Positions 44,248-56,941 of a stretch of DNA of 64,000 bases are shown one piece after another. Position numbers and translations under genes: made by a program. The DNA comes from Allacma fusca (taxonomy: Eukaryota; Arthropoda; Collembola; Symphypleona; Sminthuridae). The DNA is taken from assembly GCA_947179485.1 (NCBI GenBank), contig OX359246.1, forward strand, positions 58,073,632 through 58,137,631, in the 5' to 3' direction. Below the pieces are notes generated by a model. The model was not told the DNA's origin. It did not search any database and saw nothing but the letters and a program-made list of their open reading frames with translations. Position 1 is the first letter of the stretch, and each line of letters starts with the position of its first letter.

Positions 44248-46385
44248 CTACTGACGCTGAGAGTACTCTAAGCAGAATCCAGTGTTACCAGTGTCAAAAT
44301 TCATAAGATCTGATACTAAATCCATTGGAAAATTTAGAGAAAGAAGCATGTCGTAATTTATAATGGGTGCTCCTCCATCATATGAGCAAATAATAGCAGT
44401 GTTTCCGCCCGCTTCCACTGCCTGTCGAAGAGGGTCACCAGCGCTCAAAGGATCATTCCACCAATGACAAGGATTATCAGTTTGCCAGAAGATGTGATTA
44501 GGAGTTCGGAATTCTGCTTCGTCGAAATGGACATTCATTATGAAAGGCTTGCCGTTCACTTCAAAGGTAAGCCAAAATCAACACGATTACATTCCAAAAT
44601 AGTAAATCATATTCGTTTAGTTTTATTTGTATCTTCTCAACTACAATAAAATTGTTCAGCATTATACCTGTAATAGGAGCTGCTGTTAATGCCTGTCCGC
44701 ATCGTCGGGTGTCATCTCCAAGAAAACCAACCCAGTCAGACTTGCTCATGGCACATTCCTCTGGATCACCAGATCTCCCAGAGACAGAAAAGGAACCCAG
44801 TGGTTCATCCCTACATTCTTGCCACTGGAGAGAATACAAAAACAATCATTATGGGATAACCTGATAACTACATTTGATAGTCTACTGGAATGTACCGACT
44901 GTAATTTATGACATTGGTTGCACAGGCATTAAATAAATTACCGTAATCGAATTCATCCCTTCTGCAGGTGCCACACAAACTTTATAATTCTGGTTGTTGA
45001 GCTGACCCACGTTATTATTAAAGCTGCGATCTTTTCCGCTAATTCCAGTCAAGTACTTCAGGCAGTACGGCGGCACTGAGGATCGGATCAAATAACTATT
45101 ATCGATTTCGCTGCCCTGACATAACGCATTGTGTAAGTACGTGCAATTATTACTGTTCTGACCTCTCTTAGGAGATGAGCATTTGATATAATATGATCTG
45201 ATGGAGTATGTGCTCCTAGAGCCCTCAGCAAGTTTCATCGCAATGGTTATGTCGCTGGCACATCCATATTCCAAGTACACTATAATAATTTTAAAAAATT
45301 GCCACTCATGTACAATGTTACTTATTTAAACTGATCTCAATTTTGTAAAAAAGGACTTCTTACTATGCTGCCCAGTATTATTCCCACAAATTTGCAATTG
45401 ACTAACAGTTGAGGAACCTAGAACCGTCATACTCTCCATTTGGCAATCCCCGGCAACTTCCCCCTCAAGTTCGAAAAAATTGATTTCCAACTTGACTTGG
45501 CAGACACCTTTTACCTGTTAAATAATTGTTTCGAATGGAAGAAATTAACTCCTAAAATTTTGAAAGGAAAAAAAAACTGACGATAAAATTACGAGAACAT
45601 TTGTAACTTTGATCAAACCTTGGGAATTTTATAGACTCTGTTGGTCCCACTGCCCATATTTTGTGTGATAGTGGCTCCATTCTGTGTGATTAAGCAGGAA
45701 CCATCCTCACTAGTCTGTGCACATTTGGATATGACTAAAGGAGAAAATAAAAGAAACAAATTCAGGCCTACCGGACATTTAACCTGCAGGAACAAATGAT
45801 TGATTTAATTTACCAAAAGCGTCAGGAAGTCCTTACCTTGACAACAGACACCAGTTTTGCAACCATTGGATGGGGACAGACATAACCCGTCTTTGATTTG
45901 ACAGCTAAATCTAAATTATTCCCAAAAATAATAGACTCACAATTTTTTAAATCAATCCTAAAGGAAACTATTTCTGGAACAGTTGTATATACTGGGCTGT
46001 TTTAACGAATATAATTAAAAGTAATAATTAATTTAAATAAAGAATACAGAGTACGTACGAGGATACGCAAGTTCCCCACTGACCATTGGGTCCAACGCAA
46101 CTTTTACCCACATCGTCTTTCTTAATCCCGTCGAAGAGCCAGTAAACTGGAATAATTATTTCAAAAATGTATTTTGGTTTTTTCTTAGTTTTAAATTTAT
46201 CTTAACATATACATATATAATTTACGAATGTAAAGTATTGAATACTTACGACGACCAATGTCCTTGGTCCTTTCGTCAAAATCATTTAAAGCATTTTCCC
46301 AGTCTTCAACGTCGTCGCTCGCTTTGATCCTGTGGACCACAAAAATCAAAAGAGCAATACACGAGAATAGCTGGTAAATATTCAT
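44248..46385 (-). CDS. Secreted Cys-rich protein with CUB-like region, intact
   Basis: Exons: 46250-46385, 46059-46146, 45837-45904, 45619-45734, 45364-45514, 44942-45279, 44668-44824, 44248-44558. All eight join GT-AG and in phase, 454 residues. Signal peptide at residues 1-22. Then a short Cys-rich part (SCVGPNGQWGTCV, SCQIKDGLC, GVCCQ), an IPKVKGVCQVKLEI...CGNNTGQH segment, PPYCLKYLTG...NQNYKVCVAPAEG, a WQECRDEPLGSFSVSG exon, and the ending NTGFCLEYSQ. These match the layout of arthropod extracellular proteins with CUB-like domains (C-Q-V-x-L..., ICG.NTGQH, closing G-F-x-L-x-Y). Function not known. A TATA-like TATAAAAA lies upstream at 46486-46493. A duplicated, broken copy is at 50524-52707. 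Confidence 0.75.
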
Positions 46386-46485
46386 ACTTTTTTTGTATTT
46401 TACTTGGACGGGTTGAAAATTCAGAAAGATCTAGTAGAAGGGAAAATACAGGAGAATATGGTGCTAATGAGGATTTTTGCACTAG

Positions 46486-46493
46486 TTTTTATA
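46486..46493 (-). promoter_or_regulatory. TATA box of the intact secreted gene
   Basis: TATAAAAA on the minus strand, about 100 bases before the ATG; the same motif is kept at 52808-52815 in the duplicate. Confidence 0.6.
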
Positions 46494-47108
46494 TGTAACA
46501 ACGTTACACAACAAACTAGGGAAAGTGCTAAAGCCCGATGTTTAATTTCACAATGAGAATTAGCGTTTCCTTTGATTTGAGCTGTCAAAATGTGTCAGTT
46601 ATTCGGAATTCACTTTGACGGTTGAGTCGTATAATTAAGTAAAAGCTAGTGATCATTAAACGAATTCGTCCATATGACAACGGGAGATAGCCAGTGATCA
46701 AACTGATCCTGTGGTCAATACAAGATTAGATACAATGCTGAAGATCATTTAAACATAAATACATATCTAGCTTTAAAACGAACTCTGCTTTGTTTAATTG
46801 CAAAATATAAGTAAAGCCATGTACACAATCCGTAATGAGCATGGTTTGCATAAGGGCATAGCAGTTAGAATTTGAAGGATATTTAAATGGGAAACAGGGT
46901 AGAAATAATGGGTTGTAGAACTTCGAAGGAAATTGCTAACACGTTTTGAGTTCGCCGGTAATAAAAATAACATCCTGGAAGCCAAACACGAAATCCGACC
47001 CACCAACACTAGAACCAGCGCCATCAGAAGGCCAAATGGGGTGTCCATTATATCAATTCGTTCTTATACAATATTTATGCAGCATTTCAAATATTGTGCA
47101 GCAGAGAA

Positions 47109-48056
47109 CAGTGCATCGCATGGGTACAAAAATGCTGTACTTGGACCTGAACCTGGACCCAAATAGTGGGTACCTGCAAAAATCGTACCCAAACCCGTAC
47201 CTGAATAAAAGTACCCATTAAATAAATGTTGGTACCTGGACCTGATTATTTTGCAAGTAGTGCGTACTTGTACCTGAATTTTACCCGTACCCAAAATATA
47301 CCCAATATATGGACCTGTACCTGAAACATTTTCCTACGTACCTGTACCCAATCAGGTACTTTAAAAAAACTACTGTAAACGATTCAACATGATGCCATTC
47401 GATGATTTACATCGCAGCAGTTACAAGCTAGACAAAATTCCGCCTCGTCATAATTTTTGCAATACTAGACATCTTAATGGAGAATGGATCTATAACTTCT
47501 ATACCATCTGAGGTATTGCCATGTCCAATTAAATCTTCCACTTCTAGGTCATCCTCCATAACCACAATATCATTTAACACCATTTTTATTGAATCACACG
47601 TGGAATTTGTAGTTACATGTACTTATTGCTGGTACGTTGTGCTAATTCAACCATCTCTATTGCATAAACGCATGCTTTTTCAAAAATTGCGATGAAATCC
47701 TAAAAAAAAGCTGAATATCAAAATAAACCTGTAGGTCGGAGAGAGAGCCACATACTACACTATATGCCTCGTAAGATGGATTTCTGTTTGTAAAAGTACC
47801 CACATTTTCAGGTATAAGTTTGTCATGTCCAGGTATATTGAAAGCTTGTACCTGTTCCTGTCAGGTACAACCCAAAAAGTTCCAAGTTTGTACCTGTACC
47901 CAACACCTGGTTTTGTACCCAAAATTTGGGTACATATAGCTAGTACCCATAAAGTACCCATTCAGTTTGGGTACTTAAACAGAGTACCCATTTCGGACCT
48001 GGACCTGTACCTGTACCCAAATACTCAGGTACTACCCGTACCCATGCGATGCACTA
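47109..48056. mobile_element. hAT-type MITE with GTACCTGTACCCA subterminal repeats (948 bp)
   Basis: Terminal inverted repeats CAGTGCATCGCATGGGTA (left) and TAGTGCATCGCATGGGTA (right, complement) differ only in the first base. An exact 8-bp target duplication GCAGAGAA lies at 47101-47108 and 48057-48064. Both ends are filled with degenerate TACCTG/TACCCA units. No transposase. Inserted in duplication copy 1 after the duplication. Confidence 0.92.
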
Positions 48057-48580
48057 GCAGAGAAGAGGTATTCTCTATCTTGACGAGTTTGGACATTGCA
48101 TAAATTGCCATTTATAACTTGGTTAGAATTTAGGTTAGAATTTTCAATACTTTAATTTTTTGCAAGTACATTGTAATGAATAAATAATTATATTAAGATG
48201 CCAAACGTTTATGTCATATATCAAAATAAACATAACTTCAAAAATACAAAAAGTTGCAACAATCAAAGTTGCCCTGCAATTTTGATTTGTGGAAACTATG
48301 ATCAGAATGCTGTTTTTCTGCACTAATAATCCAGTTATAATTTTCTATTCAACATATACCGATATAGAACTGAACTACCACTGAACGCTGCTTGTCTAAT
48401 CCTAAATACTGGGAAAAGTGTCCCTGCAAATTGTTGTTTTTTTACAATTTAACGCTTTTATTTTTCGGGCGAATCATAAATGCAAATTAAATGTTAAGTT
48501 GGATTTTTGTTGTTGTTGTATTTTTTAAACTATACCATAAAATATTGATAAATTGTTATTAAATATATTACAACACTGCC

Positions 48581-50429
48581 TGTTCTAATGGTCATTTTAT
48601 ACCCCCCGGTACTCAATCCCTTGGTTGAGCGCCTGAATGTTTTATATGCTTTAGTGAATATTTACAATGTCTTTAATAGCTTACTACCGATGACAAGTTA
48701 CCAAATCTCCCGATCCTGCATATCCCATTGCTGACAAACTTGGGAATCCTATAATTAATCTTATCTATCATATCCACTTTACCCATCGTTCAATTGTCGG
48801 CATTGATGCAATCGATTGATGTAAGATTAACAATTTTATTAATGATGGGTTGCCGTAAATTAGCGGTAATTAACCAAAATTTGAAATAGCTGGAGTCAGT
48901 GATTGTAGTCGTAAAAGATTTATTACCGTAAAATTGGTCGTGTTCCTCCAGTTTACGATTTTTTTTGTCGAGTTTAAACGAGGAAAATGCCAAAATCGTG
49001 ATCGCGTGAGCGTGTGCTTTTACCCCTTCGATTTATATGTAATTAGGGCATGTCGATTTGAAAATTCCCAACGTTTTGGACAACTTGTCGGCCAAAATGC
49101 CAGGAAATTTTGGGAATTTTCATTGCATGGCGAGGACGGCAGATTAGATTATATTGGGCAAGGAAATTTTGAGCATTTTAATTCAAGGACAAATTGGGCA
49201 TTTCGGACAGAATGGTGGAATAAAGTAGCACAATTTATTCAATTTGGCAGTCGATTTGATAATGTTTATGCAATTTATAAGAAAAAACATTCAAAAAATG
49301 CCTTGACGGGTATTTTAATTATTTTCGTTTTGACTTATGTCGCAACATAAGATACTGATTATAGTTATATGATGTGTTAAATTTGTATTGTTTGAATTTT
49401 AGTCCTTATATACTAATCCACGGGGTCTTAAAAATTAGTCATACGGGTCTGAAATAGGTACTGCTTTTAATAAATTTTATAATAGATTTATGCCATTATG
49501 TGGACGAATGTAAGATAATTCAATTGTTTATTAGATGAAATGCATTTAGATATGATAGGTCATATTGGACATTACAGTTTGGGAAACACCTGTACATTTT
49601 ATGAATATGCTTATATAATTACTATTTTTCCAAACCGCAGACAGCGTAAAATAAACTTCTCCATCCTATATCTATATTTCCGCATATATGTAAGTACACC
49701 CCAATACGTATTTTTATATTACTGATGGGCGACCAGAGATGTGCTTTTAGTTCAAATCTGAACCCATACAGTAATTTTTTCTCGACACATGATAACTACA
49801 AAAACAATATTTGGGGGTCCTGTTTGCAGAATGTGCATTGGTTTTTACTCGAGCCTTTTTTTCAGGAAAGAAGGTCGATTATACATATTTTATTCTGCAT
49901 AATTATCAATCATGCTATGTGGCAAAGTGCAGACAATTTGTGATGTATTATGAGAACTATCTACTAAAGTAGAATCAAATTGGCAGTACATGAGTATGCT
50001 CTAAGTAAATTTAATTGAAAACACTACGCGTTATATCATTGCACAAAATAATAAAGGATTTAATTCAAATACAGTACCTAACCTGCACTTTAGTCCGAAC
50101 CATTTTTTGAAAGTAATAACTCCACGACTGAAGTACTGTCCTTTGAAATAAAGTACGAGTCGTCACCCAATCACCTACACGCATCAGTTTTTATCGAAAT
50201 CGTGGATTATAAAGTTATTTAGGTCAAGTTGTTCCGATTGATTTACTCTTTGGTAATCCGAAAAGAAATATTTAAAAAATATAAATTGTTACAAATTGTT
50301 TTGCTTTATTGTGGACATTTAAATACATTTCGCTAAGCAATCGCACTCTCGAGGTTTGATTAACGTCGATTAAAGAAATTAAGCAGAAGCAAGTATTTAG
50401 AAAGGAAATTATGTAAATTGCTGTATACT
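48581..50429. other. Spacer between the duplication copies
   Basis: No known gene. An open stretch of 138 codons at 48934-49350 (plus) has repeated AATTTTGG/CAATTTGG-like phrases in its DNA and Asn/Phe/Gln-rich product; it is probably repeat-derived rather than a gene. Confidence 0.4.
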
Positions 50430-50523
50430 TGCAAGGATTGTGCACATTACTGTAAATTGTATTTCAAAGACATCAAGTATTATGAATCCAATGACTTCAA
50501 ATAAAAACAACCCTAACAATCTA

Positions 50524-52707
50524 CTAATGCTGAGAGTACTCTAAGCAGAATCCAGTGTTATCAGTGTCCAAATTCCTAAGCATTGATAGTAATTCCATTG
50601 GTAAATTTGGCAGACTCAGAAGCAAGTCATAATCTATTATGGGGATTGAACCTCCTCCCAAACAAATAATAGCCCTGTCACCGTTCATTCTCACAGCCGC
50701 TCGAAGTGGATCACCATTGCTCATCTCACTATTCCACCAATCACAAGGATCAGAAAGTTGCCAGAAGATGTGATTAGGAGTTCGTAATTCTGCCTCGTCG
50801 AAATGGACATTCATTATGAAAGGCCTGCTGTTCACTACAAGGTAAACCCAAAATCAACATGATTACATTCCAAAATAGCAAATCATATTCGTTTATTTAT
50901 ATTTTTATCTTCAAAATAATCTAAACTACAATGAAATTGTCCAGCATTGTGTATACCCGTAATAGGAGCTGCTGTTAATGACTGTCCACAACGTCGGGTG
51001 TCATCTCCAAGAAAACCAACCCAGTCAGACTTGCTCATGGCACATTCCTCTGGATCGCCAGATCTCCCAGAGACAGAAAAGGAACCCAGTGGTTCATCCC
51101 TACATTCTTGCCACTGGAAAGAAAATAAGAACAATCATTACGCGATACCTACAGTTGATAGTCTACTGGCATGTACCGACTGTTATTTATGACATTGGTT
51201 GCACAGGCTTTAAATAAATTACCGTAATCGAATTCATCCCTTCTACAGGTGCCACACAAACTTTATAATTCTGGTTGTTGAGCTGGCCCCTGTTATTATT
51301 AAAGCTGCGATCTTTTCCGTTAATTCCAGTCAAGTACTTCAGGCAGTACGGGGGCACTATGAGGATCGGATCAAATAATTATTATCAATTTGGCTGCCCT
51401 GTCATAACGCATTGAGTAAGTATCTACAATAATTACTGTTCTGACCTCTCTTTGGAGACGAGCATTCAATATAATAGATTCTGATGGAGTATACACTAAT
51501 AGAACCCTCAGCAAGTTTCATCGCAATGGTTATGTCGCTGGCACATCCATACTCCAAGTACACTATTATAATTTAAAAAAAATTCGCACGCATATACAAT
51601 GCAACTTATATAAATTGAGCTGCATTTTGTTAAAAAAATGACTTCTTACTATGCTGCCCAGTATTGTTCCCACAAATTTCCAAACGACTAACAGTCGAGG
51701 AACCTAGAACCGTCATACTCTCCGTTACGCAATCCCCGGCAACTTCCCCCTCAAGTTCGAACAAATCGATTTCCAACTTGACTTGGCAAACACCTTTTAC
51801 CTGTTAAATAATTGTTTCGAATGGAAGAAATTAACTCCTAAAATTTTGAAAGGAAAAAAAAGACGACAAAATTACGAGAACACTTTAACGTTGCTCAAAC
51901 CTTGGGAATTTTATAGACTCTGTTGGTCCCACTGCCCGTATTTCGTGTGATAGTGGCTCCATTCTGTGTGATTACGCAGGAACCATCTTCACTAGTCTGT
52001 GCACATTTGGCTGTGACTATAGAACCCAGAAAGAAAATATTTTTTTAGACCTGCTGAGTCTAATACCAGGAATTAATTAATAATATCTTTAAATCGGGTA
52101 TCTTGAGGGTAAGGGCGATTAACTCTAAGTAATTATGCAAGTAACATGAAACCTCAATTGGCCAAGCCTGTACAGTCAACTGATTTATTTATTTTAGCAA
52201 TAACGTCAGGAAGTTCTTACCTTGACAACAGATACCAGTTGTGCAACCATTGGATGGGGACAGGCATAACCCGTTTTTGATTTTACAGTTAAATCTAAAA
52301 TCATTACCGAAAAAGATTTTTTTTAAATTTACTTATACTTTGGGCTGTACAAATATAAATAAATGTAATGAATAATTAATTGAAGAATACATACGAAGAT
52401 ACGCAAGTTCCCCTCTGGCCATTGGGTCCAATGCAACGCTTACCCACGTCATCTTTCTTAATCCCCTTGAAGAGCCAATAAACTGCAATCGTAAAAATAT
52501 ATTTTGATTTTTTCCAAGTTTTAAATTCATCCTTACATATAATTTACGAATTCAAAATCTTGAATACTTACGGCGACCAATGTCCTTGGTCCCTTCGTCA
52601 AAATCCTCCAAAGCATTTTCCCAGTCTTCAATATCTTTGCTTGCTTTGATACTGTGGACCCCAACGATCAACAGAGCAATGCACGAGAATAGCTGGAGAA
52701 TATTCAT
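50524..52707 (-). pseudogene. Broken duplicate of the secreted Cys-rich gene
   Basis: Eight exons correspond to the intact gene: 52572-52707, 52395-52482, 52221-52294, 51901-52016, 51650-51800, 51223-51562, 50957-51113, 50524-50834. In exon 6 a Cys codon TGT has become TGA (51402-51404), and further along a 2-bp insertion (AT at 51359-51360) makes this exon 340 instead of 338 bases and shifts the frame. The acceptor of exon 3 has changed from AG to AA; a TAG six bases upstream could replace it in frame, adding two residues. Exons 7 and 8 are still open. A shortened product ending at the TGA (about 240 residues) cannot be excluded. Confidence 0.85.
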
Positions 52708-52807
52708 ACTTTTTTCGTATTTTACTTGGACGGGTTAAAAATTCAGAAAGAACTAGTACAAGGGAGAATAGAAGAGAATATGATTCTAACCAGGATTCTT
52801 GCACTGA

Positions 52808-52815
52808 TTTTTATA
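52808..52815 (-). promoter_or_regulatory. TATA box kept in the broken duplicate
   Basis: TATAAAAA on the minus strand followed by ATCAGTG, in the same place as in the intact gene. Confidence 0.55.
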
Positions 52816-52959
52816 TGTAACAAAGTTGAAGAAAATGAGGGTGCTAAACCCGGACTTTCCAATGGGTATTATCGTTTCCGTTGTCAAAGTGTGTCAGTTA
52901 TTAGGAATTTACTTTGACGGCTTTGTCGGATAATGAAGTAAAAGCTAGTGATCATTTAA

Positions 52960-55061
52960 CCCTACTGCTCCCAACCTATGTCCAGCCTGTCCAAAATGGA
53001 AAAATTTGAGGAATACTATTATTTTTTTAAACTCCAGTTAAACCTACAGATTTGAAAAAAAATGTATTCGTTTCCGGAAGTGTTTTCTGCTGTTTTAAAA
53101 ATTTTCAACATTCCAGGTTCATAAACAAAGCCGCAATAAAATTATAAAAAATTAAAATCCTTATATTTCCGCCATTTTCAATGCTAGATAAGCGGTCCAT
53201 GCAATTGCATAGGGGCCATCAAAATATTTCTACGAAATGAAAAGGCAATTTCTATTATTTTGAAGCCACTGGAAAGGCTCAAAGTGGTACACATGTGTAG
53301 CAGGGATACCAAAGATTGTCCCTATCACCTTTGCAGGTCACATAGGTCAACTTGAGGTCACGATAAAAACGAGTGGAATTCTCCCAAATAAAAGCCATCT
53401 GAGAGTTTCAGTTTTATTTATAGGAGGCACTGGTGGTAATTGTGTCCTATTGACAATTATTGAGGGGCACCACGCTATAAAATGACGATTTTGACGTTGA
53501 CCTCATCATACTCTTTTTTTTCTCTACAGGTCACAATACACTTCTTGTACCTTGTTTAGGTTTCCACTACAATTAGTTTTGGCAAAACTCGGTATTTGTT
53601 TCCGATTTATTTTCCATGTAGTGTTTGACCTCCTGATAACCTAGTTGACATCCAGGATCACGGTCTTGAATGAGGATATGTTTGGAGGGGAAAGCAGACA
53701 TTATTCGTCAGTTACACTGTCTAACCTTATTTGACCCAAGTTGACCTGTAAAGGTCGCGTCAGTCATTAGCAAAAAAGTGGCCCAATCTAATCATTTTTA
53801 GGTTGAATACAGCGGGGTTATCAAAACGTTTCGTCCAGACCAGTGCTCGGCATGGGTACGAAAAATCGGTACCCGTACCCGTATCCGTACCCGTAGTGCG
53901 GGTATTGTAATATCTGGTATCTATACCCGTACCCATACCCAAGTATCCGGGTACAAATTTTTCATACCCGTACCCGCAATGTAATCTCAAACTATGTACC
54001 TGTACCCGCATTGTACCCGTACCCGAAAAATACTCGAAAATTGTACCCACACGCGGGTATCTCAGTGTCGTACCCGTAATCGTACTCGGGTACTTTATAT
54101 CCAGATTTCTCTAAATGTAGTATATAGTATGTTATGTATAATAATGTATGACAGCTTATTGTTAGTGTGTAATTTTGACTAGCTAGAGCGGTATTTGATT
54201 TTGTATATTTTCATTGAAGATTAGAAACACTAGAAACGATTTTGATTAGAAATAAAATTAACTTGCATACTTGCAGATTTAACAAAATATTACCAACCGA
54301 ACAAATTTTTGCTGAATCCTATTTTCCTCTTCTATTTTGTTATTATTCATCGTTTGTGTTTATTCATTTATACATCCTAAAACCTGTTTGCCTAAACACA
54401 TATATTTTAGCTACAGTCTAAAATACATTTACTGTATGTTTTAAGGTTAAAATAGTATTAACACTAAGCTATAAGTATTCAGAAACACCAAAAATAAGGC
54501 CAGAAGTTTCCAACGTACGGGCATTATAGTATAAAATTCATTAAAATGTCTCAGTTCTCAGTGTATCCAAATACTCGGGTACAATAGTCGTGGGTACGAT
54601 AGTAAATGACCCCATTATACCCGTACCCGGTGGGTATATGCCCATTTTGAAATCCGTGTACCCGTACCCATACCCGTATCCATACCCGAAATTTTTATTT
54701 ACCAAAGTGTACCCGGGTAGTACCCAAAATTGATCGGGTACACAAAATTGGTATCCGGGTAGTACCCATACCCGTACCCGTTTACCCGAGTATTACCCAT
54801 ACCCGTGCTGAGCACTGGTCCAGACGATCTACTAACTGACCTCAGGTCAACCTAGTTGACCTGATGGTTGACCTATTGGGTTACACGGGGAATTTGTGGA
54901 AGGGTGTTTCAGTTTTCACAGCAGCCTGGAGGAAATTGGGTTACTGCATGTGACAACTCCTTTGTAACTTTGTTGATGGACCCTTGCATGGAAAATTCCA
55001 TTGGACAGGCTGTCCATACCTTGGGAATATATGTAACTAATTTAGGTTGGGAGGCAACGGG
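52960..55061. mobile_element. piggyBac-type non-autonomous element, itself interrupted by a hAT MITE
   Basis: Flanked by TTAA on both sides (52956-52959 and 55062-55065), the piggyBac target duplication. Ends are inverted repeats: CCCTACTGCTCCCAACCTA at the left and CCCGTTGCCTCCCAACCTA as complement of the right. Intact duplication copy 1 shows the empty site (ATCATTAAACGAATTCGTCC near 46652). Without the inner hAT and its duplication it is about 1,117 bp. It holds many GGTCAACTTGAGGTCA-like phrases but no transposase. Confidence 0.88.
53841..54817. mobile_element. hAT-type MITE with ACCCGTACCC subterminal repeats (977 bp)
   Basis: Ends CAGTGCTCGGCATGGGTA (left) and CAGTGCTCAGCACGGGTA (right, complement). 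Exact 8-bp target duplication GTCCAGAC at 53833-53840 and 54818-54825. Subterminal arrays of degenerate ACCCGTACCC. No transposase. Ends resemble those of 47109-48056, so the two families are related. Confidence 0.93.
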
Positions 55062-55065
55062 TTAA

Positions 55066-56923
55066 CAACTTCGTCCGCTTGAAAACGCGAGATAGCTAGT
55101 TATCAAACTTATCCTGTGGTCAATATAAGATTAAATTCAATGTTAAAAATCATTTAAGCATACATGTGGAGCTTTAAAACGAACTCTGCTTTGCTTAGTT
55201 TACTTGTAATTGCAAAATGTACATATGTGTGTATGTAAATCCATGTGCACATTCTGTAATGAGGTTTACATACAGTATACATATGCAAATGATATGGGCG
55301 CCACCGGAAAAGATTCCTATTTCAAAGTCAGTGCAGACAAGCCTTTTTTGCTTTGCAACGATTTAAACTAGCACAGAGATTCATTACAGTTTTTAAATAA
55401 AACGTAGGATAAAAAAATAAATAAAGTTTATGTTGCTTACTAGGTGTAAAATTTCCGAAACAGAATTGATAATTGAAGTGAATTATGAAGTGATCCGTCT
55501 AGTTTATATTTTCTGAGTAGTAAAAATCGATGCAAGTTACAAGTTACAACTTTTACCTCAAATATGTTTCACAGAGTTTATGATGGGGTGTTGAACATTA
55601 AGTTGAGAAAAGTGTTTCAATTTATGTCTTAATATCCCAAATTCCTGTGGCGTAATTGGGTATGCCGAATTTAGTACCTAGACCTTAACTGGACATTAAA
55701 AATATTTTAATATGCCAAATGTTTATGTCATATATCAAAATAGCCAGAATACCAAAAATGCAAAAGTTACAACAACTAGTACAACTCTGCCATTTTTATT
55801 TGTGAACTGTCACTGAACGCTGCTTGGCTAATCCTAAATGATGTGAAAAGTGTGCCTGTAAATTGCTACTGATTTTTTTGACAATTTAATGCTTTTATTT
55901 TTTGGGTGAATCATGAATGCTAATTTTTTAGTTGGTTTTGTTTTGTTGTATATTTTTTAAACTATACAAAAAATATTGGTACATTGTTATTAAATACATA
56001 AAAAACTGCGTATATTTATGCATAAATGTAGGATATGTGCCCAGCTTTGTTAGCTATAATAATTACCTCTTTAGGTAATTTGGTGAAAAATTATATTCCT
56101 AAGGATTGAAAGGCTCTATTGCTTTGCCTGTCAGGACCAAATTCACAATTATAATTGTTCACGGGTTGTTGTATTGGCGTGTCGCTATCCAATGGTAAAA
56201 AAACGCATAATTTTAAATCCATTTAGAAAATTATTTACTATTGATTTTCGATTTATCCTTATTTATACCTCCATTTTTTGTCCGTTATGAGCAGAATTTA
56301 AACATTAACGTAATCGTTCATATTCACTAATTTGCTTACAGCAATTTTCTCACCCATTAGTGTATTTACACTCAATTTCTCTTAAAGTGTAAAACGCATT
56401 TCAAGTAATAAAACTTTAAACGTCTTATTTTTCAGAGAAAAGAGATAAGTTTGAAAAAATGTGTATCTTTATTTAAGACCAATACATCAACTTAACCTAC
56501 TACTCCCGGGTGTCATGGGCGCAAATGTTGAATTAGGGAGACGTTATTGGGCTCAGACAATTCCCCATGAACTATTTTACTGATAAAGCACTTCGAAATG
56601 CTTTGATGCATGAATGGCGGTCCACGAAAATTGCAAAATAAAAATCTGCACTTCTCCGAATTTTTGATCCTAAAGATGTTTTTACCAACCTTGCTTTCTG
56701 TCTATGAGTCGTGTACACAGTTTTATGTCAACGTCGAGGTTTTTGTCACATACAGCCCCTGAAAGTCAGTGATATCTCCCGCAATCGGATGTCAAACACA
56801 TTTAGATAAACTTAAGTAACGCTTAATATTTCCGAAAAAAAAACATCCCAACTTTCCTCAACTTTCTTCAACGCTATCTCCACAGTTTTTGAGCCACAAA
56901 TCTGGAAAAATCTTATGTGGGCT
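55066..56923. other. Flank of duplication copy 2 and spacer, no gene seen
   Basis: To about 56010 it matches copy 1; after that AT-rich sequence with nothing recognised. Confidence 0.5.
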
Positions 56924-56941
56924 CATCCCGTGTAAAAATCT
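56924..56941. repeat. Left terminal inverted repeat of the CACTA-like element
   Basis: CATCCCGTGTAAAAATCT, perfect complement of 62584-62601. Confidence 0.88.

Larger units (their letters stand above)
44160..48580. repeat. Tandem segmental duplication, copy 1
   Basis: Aligns with 50430-56010 on the same strand: gene exons, introns, promoter side and distal flank (for example ACTGAACGCTGCTTG at about 48381 and 55806). Copy 1 has its own hAT MITE at 47109-48056. Confidence 0.85.
50430..56010. repeat. Tandem segmental duplication, copy 2
   Basis: Second copy of 44160-48580, same orientation, lengthened by the piggyBac-type insertion at 52960-55061. After that insertion the match resumes (CGAGATAGC, GATCCTGTGGTCAATA and AAAACGAACTCTGCTTTG phrases around 55085-55195). 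Confidence 0.85.

Noticed and set aside
48934..49350. 138-codon open frame on the plus strand in the duplication spacer
   Set aside because: No domain, no start context, and its DNA is made of repeated AATTTTGG-like phrases; probably not a gene.
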